A stretch of DNA of 64,000 bases from Streptomyces radiopugnans (GCF_900110735.1 NZ_FOET01000010.1:148383-212382); one strand, 5' to 3'. Counted from the stretch's first letter, positions 1 through 8,862 are shown. The notes: generated from the letters alone by a model not told the origin. A program made the numbers and translations.

Positions 1-591
1 GGCCGCGGCCAGCTCCGCGGAGTCGGCGCCGGGTCCCTTCCCCCCGGCTGTGTGCCCGGAGTGCCCGGAGTTCCCGGGGTTGCCGGACTCCCCGGCGTCC
101 TCGGAACCGGGCGCGGCGGGCCGCCGGACGTTCGCCCCGGACCCGGCCCCCTCCCGGTCCGTCTGGCGCGGTACGAAGGCCTCGCCCTCGTGCGTACCGC
201 CGTCCAGGGCGCGTTCCAGCAGGGCGTCGAGCAGGGCCGGATCGAGGTCGGCGCCCTCGTACTCCGCGCCGCGCCCCTCCGGCAGGAGGCCCTCGGCCCG
301 GTTGTCGCGGGCCTCCTGGGCGGCCCAGAAGGCGCGGGCCTCGGCCAGCTCGCGCTCGCGCTCCTCGGCGAGGGCGGCGGCGACGGCGGACCGGATCTCC
401 TCGGCGTCCGGGGACGTACGCGCCGGGGGAACGGAGGCGCGCGCCAGGGTCCCGCGCGCCTCGGCCGCGGCGAGCTGCACCCGCAGCTCGGTGAGCCGGC
501 GGCGCAGGCCCAGGGCGGTGTGCAGGGCGGCGCCGCCCAGCGCCACGGCGACGGCGGCGGCCAGCAGCAGGATGAGGGATATGGCGCTCAC
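1..591 (-). CDS. Incomplete N-terminal part of a membrane-anchored coiled-coil protein
   Basis: The first 197 codons are in the window; the rest lies to the left. The GTG start at 591 follows a GGGAG Shine-Dalgarno. Residues 4-24 form one hydrophobic segment (ISLILLLAAAVAVALGGAAL), followed by an arginine-rich turn and a stretch rich in Ala, Glu and Arg (about residues 30-110) with coiled-coil character. The next part is acidic and glycine-rich with short GNSGHSG-like repeats. This suggests one N-terminal membrane anchor and a cytoplasmic helical body. I do not recognise the family. The neighbouring thiolase is on the same strand, but 309 bp with a hairpin separates them, so they are probably not co-transcribed. 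Confidence 0.6.
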   Translation of the reverse strand, partial: MSAISLILLLAAAVAVALGGAALHTALGLRRRLTELRVQLAAAEARGTLARASVPPARTSPDAEEIRSAVAAALAEERERELAEARAFWAAQEARDNRAEGLLPEGRGAEYEGADLDPALLDALLERALDGGTHEGEAFVPRQTDREGAGSGANVRRPAAPGSEDAGESGNPGNSGHSGHTAGGKGPGADSAELAAA

Positions 592-740
592 TGACGTACT
601 CCCGGTTGGAACTCCGATCCCTGAATTCCTATCGCAGCCGGAGGGGAATCTCCTGTCGAGCGGTGCGCCGGGCACCGCCAAAAGGGCGTGCGCGGACCTC
701 CGTGCGGACCAATGGAACCCCTGTGAGCAGGGAAGACGGC

Positions 741-775
741 GAGCCCCCAGGACATAGATCACATCCTGGGGGCTC
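741..775. terminator. Hairpin terminator between the thiolase and the first gene
   Basis: A perfect 12-bp stem (741-752 with 764-775, arm gagcccccagga) encloses an 11-nt loop. No U-tract follows, which is usual for Streptomyces. It lies about 125 bp downstream of the thiolase stop. The rest of the 592-900 gap shows no gene. Confidence 0.55.
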
Positions 776-900
776 TTCGGTCTCACCGGTGCATCGACGG
801 CGCGCCGACGGTGGTTCAGATCACATCGTGCGCCGGTCCGGTGTGACACGGACCACGCGGCGGCGGGGCCGCGACCGGGGCCCGTACGTCCGGGGCCGGT

Positions 901-2121
901 TCAGCTCAGGCGCTCGATGACCATGGCCATGCCCTGGCCGCCGCCGACGCACATCGTCTCCAGACCGAACTGCTTGTCGTGCCACTGGAGGGAGTTGATC
1001 AGCGTGGTGGTGATGCGGGCGCCGGTCATGCCGAAGGGGTGGCCGACGGCGATGGCGCCGCCGTTGACGTTGAGCTTGTCCACGTCGATGCCGAGGTCCC
1101 GGTAGGAGGGGATCACCTGGGCGGCGAACGCCTCGTTGATCTCCACCAGGTCGATGTCGTCGATGGTCATGCCGGCCAGCTTCAGCGCCCTCCTCGACGC
1201 CTCGACCGGACCCAGGCCCATGATCTCGGGGGACAGGCCGGAGACGCCGGTGGAGACGATCCGGGCCAGCGGGGTGATGCCCAGCTCGCGCGCCTTGGTG
1301 TCGGACATGATCACCAGCGCGGCGGCGCCGTCGTTGAGCGGGCAGCAGTTGCCCGCGGTGACCAGGCCGTCGGGGCGGAAGACGGGCTTGAGGCCCTGCA
1401 CGCCCTCCAGGGTCACGCCCGCGCGCGGGCCGTCGTCCTTGGAGACGACCGTGCCGTCGGGCAGCGTGACCGGGGTGATCTCGCGCTCCCAGAAGCCGGC
1501 GGCGATGGCCTTCTCGGCGAGGTTCTGCGAGCGCACGCCGAACTCGTCCATGTCCTGCCGGGTGACGCCCTTGAGGCGGGCGAGGTTCTCGGCGGTCTGG
1601 CCCATGGCGATGTAGACGTCGGGCAGCTCGCCGTCCTCGCGCGGGTCGTGCCAGCCCTCGCCGCCGTTCTCGGCGCGGGCCGCGGTGCGCGCCTCGGCGT
1701 CGGCGAAGACCGGGTTGTGGGTGCCGGGCATGCCGTCGGAGGTGCCGTTGACCGAGCGGGAGACCGTCTCGACGCCGGCCGAGACGAACACGTCGCCCTC
1801 GCCCGCCTTGATGGCGTGCATGGCCATGCGGGTGGTCTGCAGCGAGGACGAGCAGTAGCGGGTGACGGTGCAGCCCGGCAGGTGGTCCATCCCCATCTGG
1901 ACGGCGACGACGCGGCCGAGGTTGTGGCCCTGCTCGCCGCCGGGCAGGCCGCAGCCCAGCATCAGGTCGTCGATCTCGGTCGGGTCCAGCTGCGGCACCT
2001 TGTCCAGCGCGGCCTTGACGATGCCGGCGGTCAGGTCGTCCGGGCGGACGTCTTTGAGCGAGCCCTTGAAGGCGCGTCCGATCGGCGAACGGGCTGCTGA
2101 GACGATCACGGCTTCGGGCAT
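901..2121 (-). CDS. Acetyl-CoA acetyltransferase (thiolase)
   Basis: Condenses two acetyl-CoA or thiolytically cleaves 3-ketoacyl-CoA, the last step of fatty-acid beta-oxidation; cytosolic. The 406-residue length is normal for thiolases. The acyl-accepting Cys lies in RYCSSSLQ (about residue 90). The catalytic His is in GHPFGMTGAR, and the second Cys is in the C-terminal CVGGGQGMA. The ATG at 2121 is preferred over an in-frame GTG one codon upstream because GGAG then has 5-nt spacing, and family members begin MPEAVIVSAARSPIG. The promoter carries an element (2165-2180) nearly identical to one in front of the acyl-CoA dehydrogenase at 30321, suggesting shared fatty-acid control. Confidence 0.93.
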   Translation of the reverse strand: MPEAVIVSAARSPIGRAFKGSLKDVRPDDLTAGIVKAALDKVPQLDPTEIDDLMLGCGLPGGEQGHNLGRVVAVQMGMDHLPGCTVTRYCSSSLQTTRMAMHAIKAGEGDVFVSAGVETVSRSVNGTSDGMPGTHNPVFADAEARTAARAENGGEGWHDPREDGELPDVYIAMGQTAENLARLKGVTRQDMDEFGVRSQNLAEKAIAAGFWEREITPVTLPDGTVVSKDDGPRAGVTLEGVQGLKPVFRPDGLVTAGNCCPLNDGAAALVIMSDTKARELGITPLARIVSTGVSGLSPEIMGLGPVEASRRALKLAGMTIDDIDLVEINEAFAAQVIPSYRDLGIDVDKLNVNGGAIAVGHPFGMTGARITTTLINSLQWHDKQFGLETMCVGGGQGMAMVIERLS

Positions 2122-2164
2122 CACGGCTCCAGGGAACGAGGGCGGAGGGCTGTGGATGCTTGGA

Positions 2165-2180
2165 AACTACCGTTCCGTAA
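2165..2180 (-). promoter_or_regulatory. Promoter element shared with the acyl-CoA dehydrogenase gene
   Basis: In the direction of transcription this reads TTACGGAACGGTAGTT, 44 bp upstream of the thiolase start. The acyl-CoA dehydrogenase promoter (30275-30290) has TTACTTAACGGTAGTT, identical at 14 of 16 positions. The 3' end overlaps a possible -10 (TAGTTT). It is probably a regulator site, a core promoter, or both. Confidence 0.5.
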
Positions 2181-2220
2181 GGCGGCGGTCACGACTCGCC
2201 ACGTGTGATCCGGGCCTCTT

Positions 2221-2237
2221 TTCTAAGCGCTTGCTCA
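2221..2237. promoter_or_regulatory. Candidate palindromic operator around AAGCGCTT
   Basis: The perfect 8-bp palindrome AAGCGCTT at 2225-2232 sits in tctAAGCGCTTgctca, about 105 bp upstream of the thiolase. Its AT-richer surroundings and form resemble sites of TetR regulators that control acyl-CoA genes in actinobacteria. Only the palindrome is observed. Confidence 0.25.
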
Positions 2238-2394
2238 GCTCCGCCCGTTCGCCGTGCCACCTCGGACCGCCCGGGGCCGTCCCGGACCGCGTCCTGTGCC
2301 GCTCGGGGCCGCATGGGCCGTACGGCAGGGCGCGTGGGCGGGATCCGCCGGGCGCGGACCGTACGGCCCGCGCCCGGCGGATCCCACCTGGTCC

Positions 2395-3540
2395 TCAGCG
2401 GAGCGGCGTCCGGACGTCCCCGCCTCCGGCGCCCGCGGGCTCGGGCGTCCCGGGCCGTTCGGCCACCGCGATCACACCGGCCGCCGGCAGCCGCCTGCGG
2501 CGGCGGCGCCTCAGCAGCGCCAGGGGGCCGCGCGTCCCCGAGACCTCCGTACCGCCCTCCCCGGCCGCCGCGGCCGCCGCGGCCTCGACGGGGAGGGCCT
2601 CCTCGGCGGGAAGGATCCCCGCGCGGCACGCGGCGCCGGGGTCATCGGCGTAACCGGGGGCGCCGGGACGCTCGTCTTCCTCGGGCCACAGGCCCAGTGC
2701 GGCGCAGAGCGTGGGCAGGAAGGCCATGGCGGCGGTCGCGTAGCCCTCCGCCGAAGGGTGGTAGTTGTCGGGGCCGAACAGTTCGCGCGGGTTCGCCTCG
2801 AACTCCGGGCCGAGCAGATCGCCCAGCGAGACGGTCCGGCCGCCCCGCTCCACCACCGCGACCGTCTGGGCCGCCGCGAGCCGGCGGCTCATCCGGCGGG
2901 CCAGCCAGCGCAGCGGCTGGGCGACCGGCTCGACCGTGCCCAGGTCCGGGCAGGTGCCCACCACCACCTCGGACCCGGCCGCCCGCAGCCGCGCCACCGC
3001 GTCCGAGAGCAGCCGCACCGAGACGGCGGGCGGTACGCGGTGGGTGACGTCGTTCGCGCCGATCATGACGACGCACACGTCGGGAGCGCCGTCGCCGTCG
3101 ATGCCGCCGTTCTCCAGCAGCCGCGACACCTGGCGGTCCAGGTCGTCCGAGCACGCCCCCGACAGCGCCACGTTGCGCAGCCGCACCGGACGCTCCGCCA
3201 CCGCGGCCAGACCCGCGGCAAGCAGCGCGCCCGGGGTCTGCCTCGGCCGGTGGACGCCCTGCCCGGCGGCGGTGGAGTCGCCGAGCAGCGCCAGCCGCAG
3301 CGGTGTGGCCTGCGCGCCCGGCCCGAGGGCGGCGACGGCCGTGCCGTACACCCCGTCCGCCACCGGCGGCACGTCGTCCGAGCCGCCCACCCGGCGCCGC
3401 GCCAGCCGCACCTCGGCCATCAGCAGGCCGACGGCCGCCCCGCCGAGCAGCCCGGCCCCTCCGCCGCCGTACGCCGCGGCGGTCGCGATCCTGCGCGCCA
3501 CTCTCGCCCCGGACACCGGTCCGGGCACAGCCCTCGCCAT
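2395..3540 (-). CDS. SGNH/GDSL-type hydrolase, membrane-anchored
   Basis: Predicted esterase or lipase of 381 residues. A glycine/alanine-rich hydrophobic segment at about residues 20-42 follows basic residues, indicating a signal anchor or export. The SGNH blocks are visible: nucleophile Ser89 in LLGDSTAAGQG, the block III Asn in IGAND (about 170), and the Asp/His pair in DNYHPSAEGY near residue 300. A low-complexity tail with poly-Ala and poly-Arg runs follows. The ATG start is preceded by GGAGGGCCCG. It is oriented away from cystathionine beta-synthase and separated by 215 bp. Substrate unknown. Confidence 0.82.
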   Translation of the reverse strand: MARAVPGPVSGARVARRIATAAAYGGGGAGLLGGAAVGLLMAEVRLARRRVGGSDDVPPVADGVYGTAVAALGPGAQATPLRLALLGDSTAAGQGVHRPRQTPGALLAAGLAAVAERPVRLRNVALSGACSDDLDRQVSRLLENGGIDGDGAPDVCVVMIGANDVTHRVPPAVSVRLLSDAVARLRAAGSEVVVGTCPDLGTVEPVAQPLRWLARRMSRRLAAAQTVAVVERGGRTVSLGDLLGPEFEANPRELFGPDNYHPSAEGYATAAMAFLPTLCAALGLWPEEDERPGAPGYADDPGAACRAGILPAEEALPVEAAAAAAAGEGGTEVSGTRGPLALLRRRRRRRLPAAGVIAVAERPGTPEPAGAGGGDVRTPLR

Positions 3541-3755
3541 CGGGCCCTCCGTTCCGCCGCGCCCCCGCAGCCTCCTCGCGCCCCGTGCGCGCGCCCCGTA
3601 GGCTCGGCGCGCGGTCCGTGCGGCACCCGCACGTCACTATGGGTGTCATGCCCAGTACAGGGCGCTGCGCAACGCGCGTCAACGGGACTCCGGCGTCCCC
3701 CTAGGCTGGCTGTACGGGCAGGCGACGGCGACTGCCCCCGAGTGCGGAGAACCAG

Positions 3756-5165
3756 GTGCAGTATCACGATTCGATGATCGAGCTTGTCGGCAACACCCCG
3801 CTGGTCAAGCTGAACAACGTGGCGGCGGGGATCCGGGCCACCGTTCTGGCCAAGGTCGAGTACTTCAACCCGGGCGGCTCGGTGAAGGACCGGATCGCGG
3901 TCCGGATGATCGAGGCCGCCGAACGCTCCGGCGAGCTGAAGCCGGGCGGCGTCATCGTCGAGCCCACCTCCGGCAACACCGGGGTGGGGCTGGCGATCGT
4001 GGCCCAGCAGAAGGGCTACCGCTGCATCTTCGTCTGCCCGGACAAGGTGTCCACGGACAAGATCAACACACTGCGAGCGTACGGCGCCGAGGTCGTGGTC
4101 TGCCCCACCGCGGTCGACCCCGAGCACCCCGACTCCTACTACAACGTCTCCGACCGGCTGGTGCGCGAGACGCCGGGCGCGTGGAAGCCGGACCAGTACA
4201 GCAATCCGAACAACCCGCTCTCCCACTACGAGACCACCGGTCCCGAGCTGTGGGAGCAGACGGACGGCAGGATCACCCACTTCGTGGCCGGCATCGGCAC
4301 CGGCGGCACCATCAGCGGCATCGGCCGCTACCTCAAGGAGGTCTCCGGCGGGAAGGTGCGGATCGTCGGCGCCGACCCGGAGGGCTCGGTGTACTCCGGC
4401 GGCTCGGGGCGCCCCTATCTGGTGGAGGGCGTCGGCGAGGACTTCTGGCCCAGCGCCTACGACCCCGAGGTGACGGACGAGATCGTCGCCGTCTCCGACA
4501 AGGACTCCTTCCGGATGACGCGGCGGCTGGCCCGCGAGGAGGGCCTGCTGGTCGGCGGCTCCTGCGGCATGGCCGTGGTCGCGGCGCTGCGCGTGGCCGA
4601 GCGCCTCGGGGAGGACGACACGGTCGTCGTCCTGCTGCCGGACGGCGGGCGCGGCTACCTCTCGAAGATCTTCAACGACGAGTGGATGGCGGACTACGGC
4701 TTCCTGGAGGAGGGCGAGCCCACCCAGGCCCGCGTCGGCGACGTACTGCGCCGCAAGGAGGGCGGGCTGCCCTCGCTGGTCCACATGCACCCCGAGGAGA
4801 CGGTCGGCGAGGCCGTCGAGGTGCTGCGCGAGTACGGCGTCTCGCAGATGCCCGTGGTCAAGCCCGGCGCCGGGCACCCGGACGTGATGGCGGCCGAGGT
4901 CGTCGGCTCGATCGTCGAACGCGACCTGCTGGACGCGCTGTTCACCGGACGCGCGAAGCTGGAGGACCCGCTGGAGGCCCACATGAGCGCACCGCTGCCG
5001 CAGGTCGGCTCGGGCGAGCCGGTCGCCGACCTGATGGCGGTGCTGGAGGGGGCCGACGCGGCGATCGTGCTGGTGGAGGGCAAGCCGACCGGGGTGGTCA
5101 GCCGCCAGGACCTGCTGGCCTTCCTCACCCGGAGCAGCGCGGCCGGAAGCGGCGGGACGGAGTAG
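3756..5165 (+). CDS. Cystathionine beta-synthase with two C-terminal CBS domains
   Basis: PLP enzyme joining serine and homocysteine to cystathionine in reverse transsulfuration. The fold-type II catalytic domain fills about residues 1-320: PLP lysine Lys44 in GGSVKDR, a TSGNTG loop and the phosphate-binding GTGGTISG. A pair of CBS domains covers about residues 335-460 and would bind an adenosyl ligand or tune activity. The 469-residue length fits the bacterial CBS-domain form rather than the shorter cysteine synthases. The GTG start follows GGAGA with 7-nt spacing. ahcY at the other end of the window makes the homocysteine this enzyme uses, though they are far apart. Confidence 0.93.
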   Translation: MQYHDSMIELVGNTPLVKLNNVAAGIRATVLAKVEYFNPGGSVKDRIAVRMIEAAERSGELKPGGVIVEPTSGNTGVGLAIVAQQKGYRCIFVCPDKVSTDKINTLRAYGAEVVVCPTAVDPEHPDSYYNVSDRLVRETPGAWKPDQYSNPNNPLSHYETTGPELWEQTDGRITHFVAGIGTGGTISGIGRYLKEVSGGKVRIVGADPEGSVYSGGSGRPYLVEGVGEDFWPSAYDPEVTDEIVAVSDKDSFRMTRRLAREEGLLVGGSCGMAVVAALRVAERLGEDDTVVVLLPDGGRGYLSKIFNDEWMADYGFLEEGEPTQARVGDVLRRKEGGLPSLVHMHPEETVGEAVEVLREYGVSQMPVVKPGAGHPDVMAAEVVGSIVERDLLDALFTGRAKLEDPLEAHMSAPLPQVGSGEPVADLMAVLEGADAAIVLVEGKPTGVVSRQDLLAFLTRSSAAGSGGTE

Positions 5166-5361
5166 GTACCAGGCCGTCACGGCCCGGAAAAACGCGCTTA
5201 ACACCCGTCGGGCACTGTGGTGTCCAACGGCGCGGAGGACCACGGAGCGGCTCCCGGACTCCTCCCGGCGCCCGGGACGCGGGCCCGACCCGGCCACGCG
5301 TCCTCGCGGGGACCGCCGTCGTCCCGCCCCTGGTGTCCGCACCGGGGTGCGGCGGTCCCCG

Positions 5362-5413
5362 CGCGACTCCTCCGCGCGACTCCTCCGCGCGACTCCTCCG
5401 CGCGACTCCTCCG
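5362..5413. repeat. Four perfect tandem copies of a 13-bp unit
   Basis: The unit cgcgactcctccg is repeated four times without mismatch between cystathionine beta-synthase and the RpiR regulator. A 13-bp period would shift any frame. The surrounding 474-bp gap holds no convincing gene. Confidence 0.9.
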
Positions 5414-5579
5414 CGCGGGCCCCGCGCGCAGGGCACGCGAGCCCTCGGCGCAGCCCTCTCGCGCGGCGGGCGTGCGCGCCCGTCTCGCGGGCCGGTCCGG
5501 TCCCGCCCCACCGTCCCCGGCCCGGCCCGGGCTCTCCGCATGTGCGCGTCCCGGCGGGCCGGGCCGATACTGGCCGATA

Positions 5580-5590
5580 CTGAATAGGCT
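5580..5590 (+). promoter_or_regulatory. Likely -10 region and operator half-site of the RpiR regulator gene
   Basis: TAGGCT (5585-5590) fits a -10 box and would place the transcription start near 5597. It overlaps CTGAATAG (5580-5587), the reverse complement of CTATTCAG, which forms one half of the palindrome in the hut promoter (8873-8887). This suggests autoregulation by the same protein. Confidence 0.35.
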
Positions 5591-5639
5591 TATGCGGAGC
5601 AGGAAGGTCCTGAAGAGGGCCGGCGGGGCGGAGGGGCAG

Positions 5640-6518
5640 GTGGGCACGGTGAGCGGTGCGGGCGCGCGGCTGCTGAGGATGTTCGAGGGGCACCGGCTGA
5701 CCCCCACCCAGCGGCGGATCGCCCACTGCATGGTGCGGCGCGCGGACGACGCACCGTTCCTGTCCAGCGTGGAGCTGGCGGAGCTGGCCGGTGTCAGCCA
5801 GCCGTCGGTGACCCGCTTCGCCGTGGCACTGGGCTTCGACGGCTATCCGGCGCTGCGCAGACATCTGCGCGAAGCCCTACCCGTGCCCTCGGAGGGCGGT
5901 GCTTCCGGTGCGGGAGCGGGCGGGGCGGACGGCGGCGGCATGGCGGGCAACGCGTACCAGCAGGCCGTGCACGCCGAGATCGAGAACCTGCGGCAGCTGG
6001 CCGCGCAACTGGCCGACCCCGCCCCCGTCGCCGAGGCCGGGAGCCTGCTGGCCGCCTCCCGCCCGCTGCCCGTCCTGGGGCTGCGGGCCGCCGCCGCGCA
6101 GGCCCGCGGCTTCGCGTACTTCGCCGCCAAGGTGCACCCGGACGTACGGTTGCTGGACGAGGGCGGCTCGATGCTGGACGACCGCCTCGACGCCGCGGTG
6201 CGGGCCGGGGCGAGCGCGCTGCTGTGCTTCGCGCTGCCGCGCCACCCGCGCGAGACGGTGGCGGCGCTGGAGCGCGCCCGGGAGGCCGGGCTGCGGATCG
6301 TCACCGTCGCCGACAGCGTCTTCGCGCCCGTCGCCCGCCCGGGCGACCTGCTGCTGCCCGCCGCCGTCGGGACCGCGCTGTCCTTCGACACCGCCTGCTC
6401 GCCCATGATGCTGGGACGGGTGCTGCTGGAGGCGATGTGCGACGAACTGCCCGACGCGCAGGCCCGGCTGGAGGACTTCGACGCGCGCGCCGCCCGACGG
6501 GGGCTGTTCGCAGACTGA
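5640..6518 (+). CDS. MurR/RpiR-family transcriptional regulator
   Basis: About 292 residues. The N-terminal helix-turn-helix (HTH_6) contains LTPTQRRIA and SSVELAELAGVSQPSVTRF. The C-terminal half (about residues 110-270) is an SIS sugar-phosphate-binding domain with alternating hydrophobic strands (LPVLGLRAAAA, SALLCFALPRHPRE). Family members bind palindromes and respond to phosphorylated sugars or related metabolites. The GTG at 5640 has GGAGGGG 3 nt upstream; an in-frame ATG at 5592 would sit on the likely -10, and a GTG at 5649 is also possible. It is the regulator gene nearest to the hut cluster, and its promoter shares CTATTCAG with the hut operator, so control of hut is an inference worth testing. 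Confidence 0.85.
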   Translation: MGTVSGAGARLLRMFEGHRLTPTQRRIAHCMVRRADDAPFLSSVELAELAGVSQPSVTRFAVALGFDGYPALRRHLREALPVPSEGGASGAGAGGADGGGMAGNAYQQAVHAEIENLRQLAAQLADPAPVAEAGSLLAASRPLPVLGLRAAAAQARGFAYFAAKVHPDVRLLDEGGSMLDDRLDAAVRAGASALLCFALPRHPRETVAALERAREAGLRIVTVADSVFAPVARPGDLLLPAAVGTALSFDTACSPMMLGRVLLEAMCDELPDAQARLEDFDARAARRGLFAD

Positions 6519-6710
6519 CCGGCGCGGCCGGGCGCCGTACGCCGGATGCCGGACGGGATCCGGGCGGGCGCCGGGCGGGATCAGCCGTTCTCTCAGGCGA
6601 ATCTCATCATCCCTCAGTACGCTTTCGCACCGAGCGAGCCGTCACGCGGTGACACGGTGGCGGCACACGGCCGAACGGAGACCGTACCGAAGGGAACGAG
6701 GAGGGCTGCC

Positions 6711-7337
6711 GTGGGACGGGGAGCGTACGCGCTGGCGAGGGTCGCGGTGTACACGCGGACGGCGGGCACCGCACTGTGGTGGACCGGAGTGGCGGCCGCG
6801 GGCGCCGGCCTGGCCGTACCGGGACTGACCGGGCGGCGCATCGGGATCCTGGGCGGGGCCGCGCTCCTCCTCGTGGCGGCCGTGGCGGCCTTCCTGGCGC
6901 GCCGCCGCCGCTGCGCCGGACTGATCAAGGCGTCGACCGCGGCGGGCAAGTGGGTGGTGCTCCACGACCGCGCGGTGACCGTGCGCGCCTGGCTGCGCAG
7001 GCGCCGCTGGTGGCTGGCCGCCGCCTTCCTGTCCGCCGTGGCCTCGTCCCTGGCCGCCCCGGCCGCCGGCGGCATGCTGCTGGCCGGGGCCGGCGCGGGC
7101 CTGTGGGCCAAGGCGGTGTGGCTGGGCCGCTGGGAGCGGCGCAACGAGAAGCTGCTGTGGGTGCGCCCGGAGTGGGCGGACGGGCGCAGCCCGTCCCGCA
7201 AGGACGTGCGCGGCTGGATGACCACCGGCCCGCTGGCCGGGGACGCCGCGCCGGGCGGCGCCCGCCGCCGGTCCCCGGCGCCGGGCGCGGCCCGGGAGCG
7301 CCGCCCCCGGGCGCGGGTCACGGCCGCGGCGCGGTGA
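6711..7337 (+). CDS. Small membrane protein of unknown function
   Basis: 208 residues. The GTG start is supported by GAGGAGG with 6-nt spacing. There are about four hydrophobic segments in two hairpins: residues 18-37 and 43-63 (WWTGVAAAGAGLAV, IGILGGAALLLVAAV), then about 100-120 and 122-140. Basic loops separate them, and the cytoplasmic-type tail is rich in Arg, Pro and Ala. I recognise no family domain. The 3' end overlaps that of the convergent PLP decarboxylase by 20 bp (7318-7337). Confidence 0.6.
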   Translation: MGRGAYALARVAVYTRTAGTALWWTGVAAAGAGLAVPGLTGRRIGILGGAALLLVAAVAAFLARRRRCAGLIKASTAAGKWVVLHDRAVTVRAWLRRRRWWLAAAFLSAVASSLAAPAAGGMLLAGAGAGLWAKAVWLGRWERRNEKLLWVRPEWADGRSPSRKDVRGWMTTGPLAGDAAPGGARRRSPAPGAARERRPRARVTAAAR

Positions 7338-8817
7338 GCGCGTCGCGCTGAGCCCCGCCGGACGCGGCGACGAGCTCGTCGAGCGTCTGGGGCGGACGTA
7401 CGGTCGCGAAGCACACGCCGTCGCTGCCGCCGCCGTCCGCCCCGTCCGCCGCGGCGCTCGCGGCGTCCCCGAGGGTGAAGCCGTACACGCCCGGCCTGGG
7501 CAGGCTGTTGTAGTCGAACGGGGTGGAGAAGTAGTACGCCCCCGTGTCCAGCAGCGCCACCAGGTCGCCGGACGCCAGTTCCGGCAGTTCCCGGCCGCGC
7601 GCCACGAGGTCGCCGGCGAAGCAGCAGGGCCCGGCGATGTCCTGCACCACGGGCGCGCCCCGCTTGGGCCGGCCCAGCCCGTCGTAGGCGGCGACCCGCA
7701 GCGGCCACGCCTCGGGTGCGAAGACCGTCCGCACGGCGACCTGGGCGCCCGCGTGGGTGACCGCTATCGCGCGGCCCCCGGAGCTCTTGGCGTACTCCAC
7801 CCGGGCCAGCACCAGCCCGGACTTGGCCAGCACCGACCGTCCGAACTCGGTGACCAGCCCGTAGCGCCCGTCGAACAGACCGGGGACGGTGTCGCGCAGC
7901 AGCCGGGCGTACTCGGCGAAGGTCGGGGAGACCTCCTCGGAGTCGAAGTTGACCGGGAGGCCGCCGCCGATGTCGAGCGTGTCGATCCGCCGTTCCCCGG
8001 CGGCCCGGTTGATCTCCTCGGCCAGTTCGTAGGTGGCGGCCACGCCCGCGGCCATCTTCTCCAGCGGCATGCCCTGGGAGCCGACGTGGCAGTGCAGCCG
8101 GGTGATCCAGGGGCGCTCCGCGCAGGCGCGTACGACGAACTCGCGCGCCCCCTCGTCCTGGAGGGCGAACCCGAACTTCGAGGTGGCCGTCGCGGTGCTC
8201 ATCGCGCCGATGCTGCCGCCGCCGAGCTGCGGGTTGACGCGCAGGCCGACAGGCGAGGCGGACCGGCCGCCGGGGAGGGAGGGCAGGGCGCCGGGGGCCA
8301 TCAGGGCGTCCAGGCGCTCCAGCTCCTGGCGGTTGTCCGCGTTGAGCGCGACGCCCAGCTCCAGGGCCTCGCGCAGTTCGCCGGCGGTCTTGGCGGGGGA
8401 GTCCAGGACGATGCGCTCCGGTCCGACCCCGGCTGCCCGGGCCAGGGCCAGCTCGCCGGGGCTGGCGACCTCGCAGCCCAGCCCGCAGTCGGCGAGCAGC
8501 CGCAGCACGGGGACCAGGGAGGAGGCCTTCACCGCGAAGGAGTGCAGCACGGGCTGTCCGGGGGCGGTCACCTCGTCGAAGGCGGCGTGCAGGGCCGCGG
8601 CCGTCTCCCGTACGGACGCCACGTCCAGCAGGGCCGCGACCGGGTGCTCGTCGGAGAGCAGCCCGCGGGCGACGGCCGCCCGTACGGCGGCGTCGCGGCG
8701 GGCCACGGCCGCGGCGGCCCGCGGGCTCGCGGAGGTCCCGGAGGCGCCTGGGACTTCGGGGGACTCCGAGGCCCTGGGGGACTCCGGCGGAACGGCGGCA
8801 TGGTGCGTGTAAGCCAT
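7318..8817 (-). CDS. Fold-type III PLP decarboxylase, diaminopimelate decarboxylase-like
   Basis: 499 residues, alanine-racemase fold. The PLP lysine is in SFAVKAS. Other family marks are HCHVGSQ, the glycine loop DIGGGLPVNF, EFGRSVLAKSG (normally EPGR) and CCFAGDL in place of the usual CESGD. A C-terminal GAYYFSTPFDYNSLPRPG follows. These changes at substrate-contacting positions suggest a substrate other than meso-diaminopimelate, so I do not call it lysA. The ATG at 8817 skips a weak upstream extension, and the first 50 residues are low-complexity. It is divergent from hutU across a 111-bp region whose palindrome could control both, hinting at a role linked to histidine or another basic amino acid. 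Confidence 0.82.
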   Translation of the reverse strand: MAYTHHAAVPPESPRASESPEVPGASGTSASPRAAAAVARRDAAVRAAVARGLLSDEHPVAALLDVASVRETAAALHAAFDEVTAPGQPVLHSFAVKASSLVPVLRLLADCGLGCEVASPGELALARAAGVGPERIVLDSPAKTAGELREALELGVALNADNRQELERLDALMAPGALPSLPGGRSASPVGLRVNPQLGGGSIGAMSTATATSKFGFALQDEGAREFVVRACAERPWITRLHCHVGSQGMPLEKMAAGVAATYELAEEINRAAGERRIDTLDIGGGLPVNFDSEEVSPTFAEYARLLRDTVPGLFDGRYGLVTEFGRSVLAKSGLVLARVEYAKSSGGRAIAVTHAGAQVAVRTVFAPEAWPLRVAAYDGLGRPKRGAPVVQDIAGPCCFAGDLVARGRELPELASGDLVALLDTGAYYFSTPFDYNSLPRPGVYGFTLGDAASAAADGADGGGSDGVCFATVRPPQTLDELVAASGGAQRDALTAPRP

Positions 8818-8862
8818 GCACACAAGACAAACACGGCCGGAGCAGGCGGACGACACCACCCG

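Noticed and set aside
50..757. Long open frames on the + strand over the first gene
   Set aside because: They are shadows of the minus-strand coding region; they lack Shine-Dalgarno sites and have Arg/Pro/Ser-rich translations typical of the wrong frame in GC-rich DNA.
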